Below, in pieces: positions 19,245 through 28,998 of a stretch of 64,000 nt of DNA. Every line of letters starts with the position of its first letter. Positions within the stretch are counted from its first letter, which is position 1. The position numbers and the translations under genes are program-made. The notes under the pieces were generated by a model. That model was given only the letters and a program-made list of their open reading frames with translations, was not told the DNA's origin and made no database searches. The stretch is from positions 1 to 64,000 of IMG/VR virus record IMGVR_UViG_3300015366_000202. One strand, written 5' to 3'. Source of the stretch: a virus.

Positions 19245-21308
19245 TTATTTTATCGGTATAGGAGTGATTTTAACTGATGCCAAATTTTCGGTGTCTATGG
19301 TTATTATCGAATTCTTTTTGGAATTGAATAATACATTCTGTGGCTCCGCGAAAAAGCTGATTACTTTGGTATCATTACCAATATCCAATGGGGTGAATGA
19401 ATTTAGTGTTATTTTTCCGGTAGTATAATTAATAACACCAGCATCATTCGAATATATCTTTTTGATCTTATTATCATCATAGTAATATGTTCTCAGATTT
19501 CCTATTGTGTTTTCTATGTTCGCTGATAAGATAACATTACTTAACGCATTGCCTTCCAAGTCATACGCAATTAATTCTACTGTAGTATATCCTGTACCAC
19601 TCTTGACAACACTAACAGATGTTACTTTCCCGTTAGTCACTAATGCTTCTACTTCCGCACCAACACCATCACCAATAACTCTGATGGTTGGGGTATAATC
19701 AAATCCTGAACCACCATAGATTATATTTACAGAACTTATTCCCGTGAATGATAGTGGAACTTCTTCAAAATAGAATTGGCGCACTGTGCCACTTCCATCT
19801 TTCTGTGAATAGCCGGGTGAGGAATTGATCTTAATCTTTCCGGTTGATCTCTTTATTTCTGTATGGAAATCTATGACATAGTTTCTGGATTTACCTAAAA
19901 CAGGACTTAGCTTCTTCTCCATCAGAACATCTATCTGGTTGCTTTCTATTGATGATTCGATGTTATCAATAGCTCGCATAAGCCTAGACAATTTGAAATA
20001 TGAATTGAATGTGTTTAGGTTGGCAGCAGAATATGAATACACAACTGATCTGACCAGACTTTCTATTTGCCCAGCCGTTAAACTTGTACTGGTTGGATTG
20101 TATGTTACCTTTATATCCAAGTTCATGTAGGTATAATCCGGATCAACGAACTCTGGAGTGACTGTTACAATACTCAAAGGAGACACGATATTATCAAGGA
20201 TGTATTGTTTTTCTGTTGTTGTTATTTCATAGCCCAGCGCAGGTTTTGCTGATATGTATACTTTTCCATATACTGGTGGTACATTTTCTTCCCCACCCCA
20301 AACATTTACTGCTTGTAGGGATGGATATTTTTTCTGTAACAGAACGATGTAATCATTCTTGGTTACTGCTCTATTGTTTGAAATGTATGATTTTGGTGCC
20401 GCAAATTTGATATTATCAATTGATTCAATGTATGCTCCACCAGCAGCTGCTTGTGTCGTTGTTACTGTTCCTTGAACTGACCCATCAATACTATCCAGCA
20501 AGGTGAAGTTGGTCGCTTTATTTGCAGCAACACCACTACTAACCAAGTAGCTGATCACCACAAGATTACCATCGGATAGAGCATTTCCCAGAATACCATT
20601 ACCGAAATATATTTTGTATTTTCCGTTTCTGGTTTCATCTATGAAGAATACAAGTGAAGTAGAATCAACTAATGTTGGATCTGTTGATAAAACATATTTT
20701 GTCTGTGTTGTATTTGTGGATGATGACTGTACAATTACTTCTATGGTTGATACATCAACTCCAGCATCAGGAATTTCAAATTCTGCTTGTGGGTTTGTCT
20801 GCATGTTGTATTGGTACACGAAATTTACAGGATTACCCTCAGTAATATTAATACCCGTGAATTCGAATGTGTTTCCGGTTTTCAATACAGTGACTTCTTC
20901 CAGATTGGAAAATATGTAATTAACACCATCCAATGGCTCAGATGAGAATTTAGTGAATCTCGGTAGAGTCAATATTGTTGCTGATGATGTATCTGTGAAG
21001 GATATATTTACTTTAGCAATGGCACTAGTCACAGAATGTGGTGTATAGCCAAGCATCTTAGCGTGAGATACCACGGAATCTCGTATTGATGCAGTATCCA
21101 AGAATGATTCATTTGCAATCATGTTAGCATAAAACGCCATATAGTGGGTATTGTATGCCAACAAATCAATAAGGTTGGATAATCCAGATCCTTCAAAATC
21201 ATAATCAGAGAACGTATCCTGTGAACGTAGGAAGTTCTTGAGATTTGTCTTTATGTTCTCAAAATCAGGATCAGTTACGATTAATTTGTTTTCTAGGTCA
21301 TTTGTCAT
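19245..21308 (-). CDS. 6: Baseplate wedge protein gp6 (gpJ family)
   Basis: The 687-residue protein is close to T4 gp6 (660). The N-terminus matches the family closely: FLRSQDTFSDYDFEGSGLS, LIDLLAYNTHYMAFYANMIA and NESFLDTASIRDSVVSHAKM. gp6 forms the dimeric ring that ties six wedges together around the tail hub; P2 gpJ is the analogue. Its start overlaps the stop of the gp25-like gene, indicating coupling, as in T4 where 25 and 6 products assemble together. Confidence 0.93.
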   Translation of the reverse strand: MTNDLENKLIVTDPDFENIKTNLKNFLRSQDTFSDYDFEGSGLSNLIDLLAYNTHYMAFYANMIANESFLDTASIRDSVVSHAKMLGYTPHSVTSAIAKVNISFTDTSSATILTLPRFTKFSSEPLDGVNYIFSNLEEVTVLKTGNTFEFTGINITEGNPVNFVYQYNMQTNPQAEFEIPDAGVDVSTIEVIVQSSSTNTTQTKYVLSTDPTLVDSTSLVFFIDETRNGKYKIYFGNGILGNALSDGNLVVISYLVSSGVAANKATNFTLLDSIDGSVQGTVTTTQAAAGGAYIESIDNIKFAAPKSYISNNRAVTKNDYIVLLQKKYPSLQAVNVWGGEENVPPVYGKVYISAKPALGYEITTTEKQYILDNIVSPLSIVTVTPEFVDPDYTYMNLDIKVTYNPTSTSLTAGQIESLVRSVVYSYSAANLNTFNSYFKLSRLMRAIDNIESSIESNQIDVLMEKKLSPVLGKSRNYVIDFHTEIKRSTGKIKINSSPGYSQKDGSGTVRQFYFEEVPLSFTGISSVNIIYGGSGFDYTPTIRVIGDGVGAEVEALVTNGKVTSVSVVKSGTGYTTVELIAYDLEGNALSNVILSANIENTIGNLRTYYYDDNKIKKIYSNDAGVINYTTGKITLNSFTPLDIGNDTKVISFFAEPQNVLFNSKKNSIITIDTENLASVKITPIPIK

Positions 21309-21694
21309 TATCGTAGCCTATTGAGGAATAGATTAACTGTTATTGGTTTTATGGAATTGTTGGTATAAAATACCAGAGTAACATCATATTTATCACTATC
21401 CGGATCAGCATTTACCTGTAGATCATTTATTCTGACTCTAGGTTCGTAATTGGAAATCATGGTTTTGATTTCGTTTCTCATGATTGATGCCGTGATAGTA
21501 TCAATTGGTTCGAATAACAGAGCAGATATATTACTTCCCATTTTTGGGTTGAATGGTCTTTCATAATAATTGGTCATTATCAGATTGCGCAATGAGGCAA
21601 TGATGGCATTGTCATTTATTTTTTTACTGACATCTTTCGTGACTGGATGCTTTGTGAAATCCAGATCCAAATCAGAAAATATTCTTGTTACCAT
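21308..21694 (-). CDS. 25: Baseplate wedge protein gp25 (GPW/gp25 family)
   Basis: The 128-residue protein matches T4 gp25 (132) in size and pattern: DLDLDFTKHPVTKDVSKKIN, SLRNLIMTNYYERPFNPKMG, and the family's terminal EPRVRINDLQV segment. gp25 bridges wedge and tail sheath and helps initiate sheath polymerisation. It is upstream of, and overlaps, gp6. Confidence 0.93.
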   Translation of the reverse strand: MVTRIFSDLDLDFTKHPVTKDVSKKINDNAIIASLRNLIMTNYYERPFNPKMGSNISALLFEPIDTITASIMRNEIKTMISNYEPRVRINDLQVNADPDSDKYDVTLVFYTNNSIKPITVNLFLNRLR

Positions 21695-21724
21695 TTTAGT
21701 CCTGCTGCCAAATATGTGTTATAT

Positions 21725-23725
21725 TTATGCTAGATTTATATAATATGGTTTATATGGGGTATGATTCATAAATGTCATATTCTTGGTGGAATTCTGTCTA
21801 TTTCCTTCCTTATTAAAGGATATATGTATCCACGGCATTCCAGTACCAGTAGTTTTGTACTCCAGCAATAATTGATCATGTGGAACATTGTCACGTATCC
21901 AAAGTACAATGTTATAGTATTCGGATTTACTGAAACTAGGGAATTGCATATCAGCAGCCTGTCCAATTTCATGCTGTGACCTACCAGCAGCTGCACCTGT
22001 AGGATATCTGAACGCATTGGTTACTATCATCGATGGGTATTTTGCCTTAATTGGATCAAGGCAATTCATCGCAAGAAGTTTTAAGTTACATGCAATCTGA
22101 CCCTTAGTTAATCCTCTTTGATCCTTCAATGGATCACCCATGACAGCTTGACCGGATAATGCACCAAGAGTAAATGATTTGGATAATTGTAGGCTATTTG
22201 GGAAATCTGTATTTTTCTCTATTCCACCACAATCTTTAGTTTCAGTTATATTCGTTGGTGGTGGAGTTGTGTCTGATTCGCCTTCCGTTGGGTTCTTACC
22301 TTCATCAATTTGTTGCTGGGTGTACACTCCAGCATCTATTTGTTTTTGTACATATTCAGCTGTTTCCGCCGGATCATCACCAGAATCAACAAAAAATGCT
22401 GCTCTATCTGCTGGTGTCTGTTCAATGAATGGTGCGGCTGTTGTGGGTGATCCTGTTTCTGGGGCATCACCCAAACCGGACTTTTTAGCGGATTCAGCGG
22501 AGCTTGGTGATGCTGCATCAGTGCCATTTATAGGTAGAGCATGGCTATCCCCATTGGAATCCGAACCAGTGGCTATTAGATTGGTGGTGGAGCCAACATC
22601 CAACATACCAGTACTTAGCTTATTTGCGGAGTTGGTGGCTGACCCAGCAAGATTGATTGCACCAGAGCCACTTAAATTGACGCTGGAGCCACTTTTGGCG
22701 TTGAACGACCCCCCACTGCTCATTTTGGTAGCACCGCCAGAAACGGCGTTTAATTCGTCTGATAGTTCGACGTTCATATTGGTGGCTTTTATGTTAAAAT
22801 CCCCACCTATGGTGAGATTGGTGTCTCCGGCAATGCCAGCATTCAGGTTTCCGTTTCCTTCCAGATTGATATCACCCACAACTTTTATATTGGCATGGGA
22901 ATTTATGGTTATGTTAACTTTACCTGCCACATATAGGTGATCATCACATAATATGATCTGGTAATTATTCTTTACGATTTTTTCTACTTTAGTGCCGGAT
23001 GGATATATCTCTTCGAATGTTCCAGTTCTGTGTGCAATATGGATTCTTTCTGCTTTTGGTGTGTCGTCGAATTCCATTATATGACCAGATTCGGTTTCCA
23101 GTGCTTTATTGTATGGATACTTTGTGGCGTATGCCGGAAATGGTTCTTTCCAAGAAGTGCCAAATGCACCCTCAACTGACGTTAGATTTTCACGTCTATC
23201 TTGTATCAATGTCTTTTTGATATTTTCATTTCGTGTGAGATTGCTATTTGTTGGATGCCCAAGTTGATCATCCGGCGGAAATCGCAATGGCTCAAATGAT
23301 TCTTTTTCTGTCACCTTTACACCGGAGCCATCAGAACTGAAATTCAAGGAATCTGGCTTTTTTGGTGCGGTTGATATTTCTTCTGTTGTGCGCAGATCAG
23401 CAAATCCGGTTGATGTTGATTGTTTTTCATGAGGTATGCCGGGTATTATTCCAACCATAACAGGTGATTGGGCGAACTTACCATCAATGAAAAATCCGAA
23501 TACATGCTCACCTTCTTTTGGTGTTGAGAATGTTTGATTGTTTAATGCGTGAACTGGATGCGCCCAAGGCAAATCGTCTGATGGGATATCACTCAATACT
23601 TCTGTGTGTGCACCAAATATTCTAACTTGGCATCTACCAAGACCAAGTGGATCCTGTCTATTCTCAACAACACCAAACCACCAATAGAAACCATCTAATC
23701 CAATAAACTCTTTTCTAAATTTCAT
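21725..23725 (-). CDS. 5: Baseplate hub spike gp5 with C-terminal M15-type peptidase domain
   Basis: The 666-residue protein starts with the gp5 OB-fold (FYWWFGVVENRQDPLGLGRC and QVRIFG). It continues into a beta-helical needle-like middle with repeated short Gly/Ser/Asn strands (about residues 255-385) and a low-complexity linker. T4 gp5 carries a glycoside hydrolase (lysozyme) in the middle. Here the last ~165 residues instead look like a D-Ala-D-Ala carboxypeptidase/endopeptidase (Peptidase M15): SQHEIGQAAD with H585 and D592, E622, and WIHISF with H634 give the zinc-ligand and catalytic set. The spike would therefore cut peptide cross-links during penetration. Its start overlaps the gp27-like stop by 4 nt. 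Confidence 0.88.
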   Translation of the reverse strand: MKFRKEFIGLDGFYWWFGVVENRQDPLGLGRCQVRIFGAHTEVLSDIPSDDLPWAHPVHALNNQTFSTPKEGEHVFGFFIDGKFAQSPVMVGIIPGIPHEKQSTSTGFADLRTTEEISTAPKKPDSLNFSSDGSGVKVTEKESFEPLRFPPDDQLGHPTNSNLTRNENIKKTLIQDRRENLTSVEGAFGTSWKEPFPAYATKYPYNKALETESGHIMEFDDTPKAERIHIAHRTGTFEEIYPSGTKVEKIVKNNYQIILCDDHLYVAGKVNITINSHANIKVVGDINLEGNGNLNAGIAGDTNLTIGGDFNIKATNMNVELSDELNAVSGGATKMSSGGSFNAKSGSSVNLSGSGAINLAGSATNSANKLSTGMLDVGSTTNLIATGSDSNGDSHALPINGTDAASPSSAESAKKSGLGDAPETGSPTTAAPFIEQTPADRAAFFVDSGDDPAETAEYVQKQIDAGVYTQQQIDEGKNPTEGESDTTPPPTNITETKDCGGIEKNTDFPNSLQLSKSFTLGALSGQAVMGDPLKDQRGLTKGQIACNLKLLAMNCLDPIKAKYPSMIVTNAFRYPTGAAAGRSQHEIGQAADMQFPSFSKSEYYNIVLWIRDNVPHDQLLLEYKTTGTGMPWIHISFNKEGNRQNSTKNMTFMNHTPYKPYYINLA

Positions 23726-24996
23726 GATTTTTTCGCCTTATCATATAGAACACCATTTGACATTTCTGGTATTGCTTCTACCATAGAATCCTTACATATC
23801 TCCAGATAATTTATGTACTTATTATTGAATATCCTGTGCCTAAGAGACGTAACAATATATTTACCAGACTTACTATTATCCGGTTTTATTTTTTGTGATG
23901 AATCTGTTGGTTGTATGGATGGATAATCCACATTCAGAATAGCACCAACTCTGAGTTGTGAGTCACCAGATAATTGAATATTCATACGAAATGAATTTAA
24001 CAAGGATAGTTGTGTGGCTCTTTGTAGCAACCATTTATCAACCAAGTTCCCCTGAAATGACGGGAAATATCTGGTATACGCAGAACCATCAACAAGACTA
24101 TTACCTAATCTATTCGTGGCATTGTTTGTGATTGGAAAATCATTTAATGCTGGAACCTTGTTCTTGATTGGATTGAATGATAGGAACTCATGCTTCTGTC
24201 TCAATAGGTCAAGTTTTATCATGTTTGATGAATACCCACCAGTTGATAATGTACCCAACACATCAAAGGTTTGAGGGATTTCCATCCTATCTGGAATATA
24301 TCTGTTTTGCTCCGGCTTATTATCGTCATCTATTATGTTTTTTGGATTTATTGTTATATCCTTGTATACTTGTGATGTAAACATGCTATCAAGGGATATA
24401 AAGTTAAATCCATCTCTATTTTCAAAAAACAGATATGATGAACTGAGTTTTTTATTAAGAGAGAATGAGGATATCCAATTTATGGCTTCGAATGGCTTCA
24501 TGTTGGGAACAATTATATTTTGTATACCCTTAGTTTCTTCTATGAATGATATTTTTTCTGCTGGAACTTTTAATTTGTTCTTTAGGATATCCTGCACGAT
24601 ATTATCGTTGGTCATATTTGAATACGATTTGGATATTCTTATTTGTTGATTTATTACAAATTCATCTGAGCAAAAATGCATGGTATACTCATATGAATTG
24701 AGATTACGCATGTTCAGATTTGATATCTTATATACTCTAAAATACTTATCAAATGGTTTTAATGTTGGTGTTTCGAATGCTATATGTAAATATTCATTAC
24801 CACATAGACTCATCACATCAACTATATTGTGTGCATCTCTGACTAGAATATCACCTGTAATAACAGAAGAAAATATATCCTCATATACATTCATATCCTG
24901 TATCATGAATTTTATATCTATCGCTGCACCACTGGAGTTAACTAGTGTTGCAGTAGTAAATGTAAATTGTGTGGATTCTGTTACACCATCTGCCAT
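23722..24996 (-). CDS. 27: Baseplate hub protein, gp27-like
   Basis: The protein has 424 residues (T4 gp27: 391). The N-terminal half contains IKFMIQDMNVYEDIFSSVIT and GDILVRDAHNIVD, then LNSYEYTMHFCSDE, the pattern of the gp27/VgrG-like tube-adaptor of marine T4-type phages. gp27 trimers hold the gp5 spike, and the gene overlaps gp5 in an ATGA junction, which supports the pairing. No start alternative looks better. Confidence 0.82.
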   Translation of the reverse strand: MADGVTESTQFTFTTATLVNSSGAAIDIKFMIQDMNVYEDIFSSVITGDILVRDAHNIVDVMSLCGNEYLHIAFETPTLKPFDKYFRVYKISNLNMRNLNSYEYTMHFCSDEFVINQQIRISKSYSNMTNDNIVQDILKNKLKVPAEKISFIEETKGIQNIIVPNMKPFEAINWISSFSLNKKLSSSYLFFENRDGFNFISLDSMFTSQVYKDITINPKNIIDDDNKPEQNRYIPDRMEIPQTFDVLGTLSTGGYSSNMIKLDLLRQKHEFLSFNPIKNKVPALNDFPITNNATNRLGNSLVDGSAYTRYFPSFQGNLVDKWLLQRATQLSLLNSFRMNIQLSGDSQLRVGAILNVDYPSIQPTDSSQKIKPDNSKSGKYIVTSLRHRIFNNKYINYLEICKDSMVEAIPEMSNGVLYDKAKKS

Positions 24997-25002
24997 ACTA
25001 TA

Positions 25003-25890
25003 TTACCCACCAAGTAGAGATTTAAATTGAGATTCTATGACAGACACATGTTCTTTCTTTGGAATCTTTATTTTTCTTTTCTCTTCATTAAGAGCATCTT
25101 CATATTGGTAATATGATATTGGTGCTGTTGTTTTTTCTATGATGAGTTCTGATCCATCACTAATTGGAGTGGACGATGTTGATGATACGTATTCTACATC
25201 ATTATCCACAATTGACTTCGTTGCAAAATTATATGTTTTGTTAGTGACTTTATAGCTGGAGTTTGTCACTGTTTTATCGTGTGTATTATATTTTCTTTCT
25301 GTTGTTTCATAGTATATGTGGGTATTTGATGCCCAGTTAAAGCCATCATTGTTGATGGTTATACTAGCCACATTGTGCGTTACTCCAGAGGATGATCCTG
25401 TTACTGGTTGGCTCGCATCCAATGAATCTGTTAGGAAATTGACGTGTAATATTTTGTTTATGTTGTCATATGATATGACATGCCCATACGCAATTGATTT
25501 ATCTATGGAGCTTCCCTGATATAGAGTCTCAGATGCAATATAATCACCTGAATACGTATCACTGGTATCAAGTTGTATATTAACTGATGAGTATTTTTTG
25601 TTAATGTATTCTTGGAAAGAATTATAACTCAATACCCAATCAAATTGTGGATCTGTAATATCATTAGCCAACAGTATTATCCAATGTTTGAATGGGTCAT
25701 CATACAGTTTACTGGCAATATCTTCTGGTTTCTCCCCATCTCGCACAGTGTACTCAAAGTATAATGCTGAATTGTTCAGTGTATTTTTTATGAAATTTAC
25801 TTTAGATAAGATGTTGGGTACTTGCACAAAATTCTGTGCATTTAAACTTGTCGAATATAATAGCTGTGGGAAGTATTTAAAATATGACAT
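25003..25890 (-). CDS. 53: Baseplate wedge protein gp53
   Basis: The 295-residue protein begins MSYFKYFPQLLYSTS and contains FEYTVRDGEKPEDIASKLYD, then DPFKHWIILLANDITDPQFD and FQEYINKKYSS, an unmistakable gp53 N-terminal domain (LysM-like). T4 gp53 has 196 residues; the extra C-terminal third is typical of marine relatives. gp53 clamps neighbouring wedges together. It lies 2 nt after the gp48-like gene and 6 nt before gp27. Confidence 0.92.
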   Translation of the reverse strand: MSYFKYFPQLLYSTSLNAQNFVQVPNILSKVNFIKNTLNNSALYFEYTVRDGEKPEDIASKLYDDPFKHWIILLANDITDPQFDWVLSYNSFQEYINKKYSSVNIQLDTSDTYSGDYIASETLYQGSSIDKSIAYGHVISYDNINKILHVNFLTDSLDASQPVTGSSSGVTHNVASITINNDGFNWASNTHIYYETTERKYNTHDKTVTNSSYKVTNKTYNFATKSIVDNDVEYVSSTSSTPISDGSELIIEKTTAPISYYQYEDALNEEKRKIKIPKKEHVSVIESQFKSLLGG

Positions 25891-25892
25891 GC

Positions 25893-27011
25893 TTAGTATC
25901 CGATATCTATATCTTGTTTTGTTAGCACCACTGTTTCAACAAACAATAGCGTCATTTTTATTTCAATTGGTGTACCATCCCAGAATGTCGAATAGTGTCC
26001 GGAGCTGGCATAATCGACATTTATTTCTGATAACACGCATTGTCCTATTCTAGGTAACTTTTCGTTTGGGTATCCACCCATAAGAAAGTTTAATCTGAAT
26101 TCTGATGGGGGAACAAAATATCTGCTACCAACGGCAGCAGAATATTCTGGTGCGGCATGATACCTGAGAGTTCTGATTATGGAGTCAATCGAATCCGCTT
26201 CTTTCTTGCTTCTCGGTGAGAACTTGAATTCGTATCTGAATTCTCTATTTTTAGTTTTACTGTATAGAATTTCAAGTTGAGGATTCAATGCATATCCATT
26301 CGAGAATATAGATACATCCTTTATCTTATCTCCCATTATTCCAGTTGCAGAAGCTGCTGCTCCAGATAATTCGCCAGTGCCAGTTTTACTCTGATCCAAT
26401 AACCCAGCACTACCAAGTGCATCAGTTACAGAAACAGGATCAAAATCGTGTCTATAATCATATACAACCATATCCGGCATGAATAGATGGATATAGGCAA
26501 CAGGATCTTTTACTGTCTTACGTGATACATCAACTGTAGCAGCAGCATGACCAGTAACAACTTGACCGCCCTTAACTACACCATTGGTCACGGATTTAAC
26601 CGTTGAACTACCAACAGCATCCACACCAATCTGCCCAGCTTTAACATCATATCCGGTTGTTACATCAATCTTATTATTTTTATCAAATCCGGCTTCTTGT
26701 TTCCATTGATCACTATTATATTTGATGTTGCCTTTATTTAATGTTGATTGTATCTGCTTATACACAACTATTTCTAATATGTGCTTATTTACAGAATCAA
26801 CAGAACCAAGATCTTCTGGATATTTCAACATTGATGCATGTGGATCTGTGTTATTGAGATCAGATGCCGGAGAATTTTTTTCTGATGGTTTAAGTGTTCC
26901 TTTCGAAATAGCCCATGCTGTATTCGGAGGAGCACCCGCACCACCACGAGGACCAACCTTACCACCACTAGTGAATGCTGGTTTACCATTTATATTCGAT
27001 GGTAGCCCCAT
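25893..27011 (-). CDS. 48: Tail-tube cap of the baseplate, gp48-like
   Basis: The 372-residue protein has a Gly/Pro-rich start and then LKYPEDLGS and HILEIVVYKQI. Its C-terminal tube-like domain contains RYEFKFSPRSKKEADSIDSI, VPPSEFRLNFLMGG, YASSGHYSTFWDGTPIEIKM and LLFVETVVLTKQDI. This is the layout of gp48/gp54-type proteins that cap the hub and start the tail tube. A separate gp54 candidate exists at 28058, so I assign gp48 here. It is the first gene of the leftward late block. The short divergent spacer (27012-27069) must hold its promoter, but I see no consensus box there. Confidence 0.75.
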   Translation of the reverse strand: MGLPSNINGKPAFTSGGKVGPRGGAGAPPNTAWAISKGTLKPSEKNSPASDLNNTDPHASMLKYPEDLGSVDSVNKHILEIVVYKQIQSTLNKGNIKYNSDQWKQEAGFDKNNKIDVTTGYDVKAGQIGVDAVGSSTVKSVTNGVVKGGQVVTGHAAATVDVSRKTVKDPVAYIHLFMPDMVVYDYRHDFDPVSVTDALGSAGLLDQSKTGTGELSGAAASATGIMGDKIKDVSIFSNGYALNPQLEILYSKTKNREFRYEFKFSPRSKKEADSIDSIIRTLRYHAAPEYSAAVGSRYFVPPSEFRLNFLMGGYPNEKLPRIGQCVLSEINVDYASSGHYSTFWDGTPIEIKMTLLFVETVVLTKQDIDIGY

Positions 27012-27069
27012 TAGAAAATACCTATATATGTGTTGATATACATCTTTTTTACCTACTAAATAACGTTAT

Positions 27070-27513
27070 ATGGCATATTCAGGAAAATTTACACCCAAAA
27101 ATCCTAGTAAATATTTAGGCGACCCCACGAACATAATTTTTAGAAGTTTGTGGGAAAGGAAGACTATGGAGCATTTAGACACGAATCCTGGTGTTATTAA
27201 ATGGGCTAGTGAAGAATTGTTCATTCCTTATTTATCACCAATAGATAATAGATGGCACAAATATTATCCGGATTTTTATGTGGAAACCAAGAACGTAAAT
27301 GGATTGATTGATAACACAATAATAGAAATCAAACCAGCCAAGGAAAGCAGCCCACCAGAGAAAAAATCCAAAATAAGTAAGAGATACATAAGAGAAGTTG
27401 TTACTTGGGGAATCAATGAAGCCAAATGGAATGCGGCTATCGAATATTGTAATAAGCGGGGATGGAATTTTAAGGTGTTAACCGAAAGAGAGCTTTATGG
27501 CATCACTGTTTGA
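27070..27513 (+). CDS. 4: Head completion protein gp4 with PD-(D/E)XK nuclease-like fold
   Basis: The 147-residue protein matches T4 gp4 (also called gp50/65; 150 residues): MAYSGKFTPKNPSKYLGDPT, NIIFRSLWERKTM, then IPYLSPIDNRWHKYYPDFYV. gp4 completes the filled head before tail joining. The conserved residues also form a restriction-nuclease-like core: E29 in SLWER, P67-D68 in YPDF, and E86-I-K88 in IIEIKPA. That is a complete PD-(D/E)XK set, so a DNA-end trimming activity is possible. It is the first gene of the rightward operon and overlaps the next gene by 17 nt. Confidence 0.9.
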   Translation: MAYSGKFTPKNPSKYLGDPTNIIFRSLWERKTMEHLDTNPGVIKWASEELFIPYLSPIDNRWHKYYPDFYVETKNVNGLIDNTIIEIKPAKESSPPEKKSKISKRYIREVVTWGINEAKWNAAIEYCNKRGWNFKVLTERELYGITV

Positions 27514-28042
27514 TAAATTTAGTAAGAATATGACTGCTGCTGGGATAAAGCCAAGAACGGATCAGGCAAGAGCTTGGCTTGGCTCACAGATAGCAAAGAC
27601 AAGAATCCCATCAAACAGGTCAAATATATTAAATGATGCCAAGCGCATTGCATCAAGGGCATATATTGGGAAAATGTATTTCTTCCATTATGACGCTAAA
27701 CACAAAGATACTTTACCAGTATGGGATAAATATCCATTGGTGATACCAATGGAGCATTATGATAATGGTTTTTTGGGTTTAAATCTTCACTACCTAGACC
27801 CATATAGCAGACTGGTATTGTTGGATAAATTACACGACTTCATAAATAATGATAAATATGATGACACGACAACATTTAATTTGTCGTATAATTTATTGGC
27901 TGGATCTAGGCGTTATAAACTTATAGAAAATTGTGTAAAGAGATATTTGTTCGAACATATAGTATCCCCTATGATATACATAGAACCAGATAATTGGGAA
28001 ACTGCACTATTCCTTCCTGTGCAAAGATTTGTTTATTTGTAG
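27497..28042 (+). CDS. Conserved T4-type virion-morphogenesis protein of unknown role
   Basis: This 181-residue protein contains a conserved block GKMYFFHYDAKHKDTLPVWD, PLVIPMEHYDNGFLGLNLHY and LPVQRFVYL. I recognise it as a protein widely shared by marine T4-like phages and found near gp4 and gp54. Relatives are sometimes labelled structural or DNA end protector, but I cannot confirm either from sequence. It begins inside gp4 (17-nt overlap), so it is translated with it. Confidence 0.6.
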   Translation: MASLFDKFSKNMTAAGIKPRTDQARAWLGSQIAKTRIPSNRSNILNDAKRIASRAYIGKMYFFHYDAKHKDTLPVWDKYPLVIPMEHYDNGFLGLNLHYLDPYSRLVLLDKLHDFINNDKYDDTTTFNLSYNLLAGSRRYKLIENCVKRYLFEHIVSPMIYIEPDNWETALFLPVQRFVYL

Positions 28043-28057
28043 GAGCAATGACAATTA

Positions 28058-28966
28058 ATGGCAATTAGACCCCCACCACTTCCACCTCCTCCGCCACATG
28101 GTAATACGAGTGGATATCTTAGACCACCACTAGCAAGAACTGATGTAACTTCTTCAAGAAGTAAGCCATTCTTCGATGTTAAGGGTGAAATTAAAACAGC
28201 AGTAAAAACCAGTGCTGCGGTTGGACAGCTTAAAGCATTAGGGAAAGAAATTAAGAATATCCATTCTTTTAGTGATGCATATAATGCCGCTAATGATATA
28301 GGTAAATATTTGGGTGGTATCGGATTCAAAAAGCGTGTTCAGCCAAATGGTGCAGATGACGCATTAGGGTTTATGAGAGTAACACCTGATACCAATCTAC
28401 TAGAAAGAGCAGACACAAACATCAGTCCATCTAGCGTTGATACATTCATAGCACAAGTAAAATCTGATGGATTAGCAAAAAGCAATAGGTTTAATGTTAT
28501 ATTTTCTTCACCAAAATTTATAGGTGATAATAACGTCGAACATCGCTTTTCCACAGACACTCTACAAAGGATGACATTTTATTGTGAAATGGCTGAATTT
28601 CCTGGTAGGTCATTGAATACTGTAGATTCAAGAATATATGGTGCCACGTATAAAACACCAACACTATCAACGTATCAGGAAGTGAATTTCACATTATTAT
28701 GTGATAGATCATTAGAACAAAAGAAGTTCTTTGATGTCTGGATGGAATATATAAATCCAACCAAAACATTTGATTTTAGTTTTAGAGATGATTACACATC
28801 AAACATAACTATAAATCAATATACAGAACATGGAGATCTTACATACGCATGTACACTCATGGAAGCATTTCCCACAACAACGACACCAATGACTATCACA
28901 TGGAGCGACGACCAATTCCAGAAGATACAGGTTACCATGTGCTATAGATATTGGGTTGCAGAATAA
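28058..28966 (+). CDS. 54: Baseplate tail-tube initiator, gp54-like
   Basis: The protein has 302 residues (T4 gp54: 320). A proline-rich N-terminus (PPPLPPPPP) precedes a C-terminal tail-tube-fold domain: SNRFNVIFSSP, RMTFYCEMAEFPGRSLNTVD, VNFTLLCDRSLEQKKFFDVW, FDFSFRDDYTSNITINQYTE and ending YRYWVAE. That pattern is shared by tube proteins and gp54, which seeds tube polymerisation on the hub. The operon context with gp4, gp26 and gp51-like genes supports gp54 over the tube protein gp19. Confidence 0.8.
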   Translation: MAIRPPPLPPPPPHGNTSGYLRPPLARTDVTSSRSKPFFDVKGEIKTAVKTSAAVGQLKALGKEIKNIHSFSDAYNAANDIGKYLGGIGFKKRVQPNGADDALGFMRVTPDTNLLERADTNISPSSVDTFIAQVKSDGLAKSNRFNVIFSSPKFIGDNNVEHRFSTDTLQRMTFYCEMAEFPGRSLNTVDSRIYGATYKTPTLSTYQEVNFTLLCDRSLEQKKFFDVWMEYINPTKTFDFSFRDDYTSNITINQYTEHGDLTYACTLMEAFPTTTTPMTITWSDDQFQKIQVTMCYRYWVAE

Positions 28967-28998
28967 ATATAAACATAATTGAATTACAGAGAGACATT

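Noticed and set aside
22179-22940. Long open frame on the plus strand opposite gp5
   Set aside because: It is a reading-frame shadow of the Ser/Gly-rich gp5 needle and linker; it has no ribosome site or recognisable domain.
27012-27069. Late promoter in the divergent spacer between the gp48-like gene and gp4
   Set aside because: Only loose matches such as CTAAATAA are present; no exact TATAAATA box exists on either strand.
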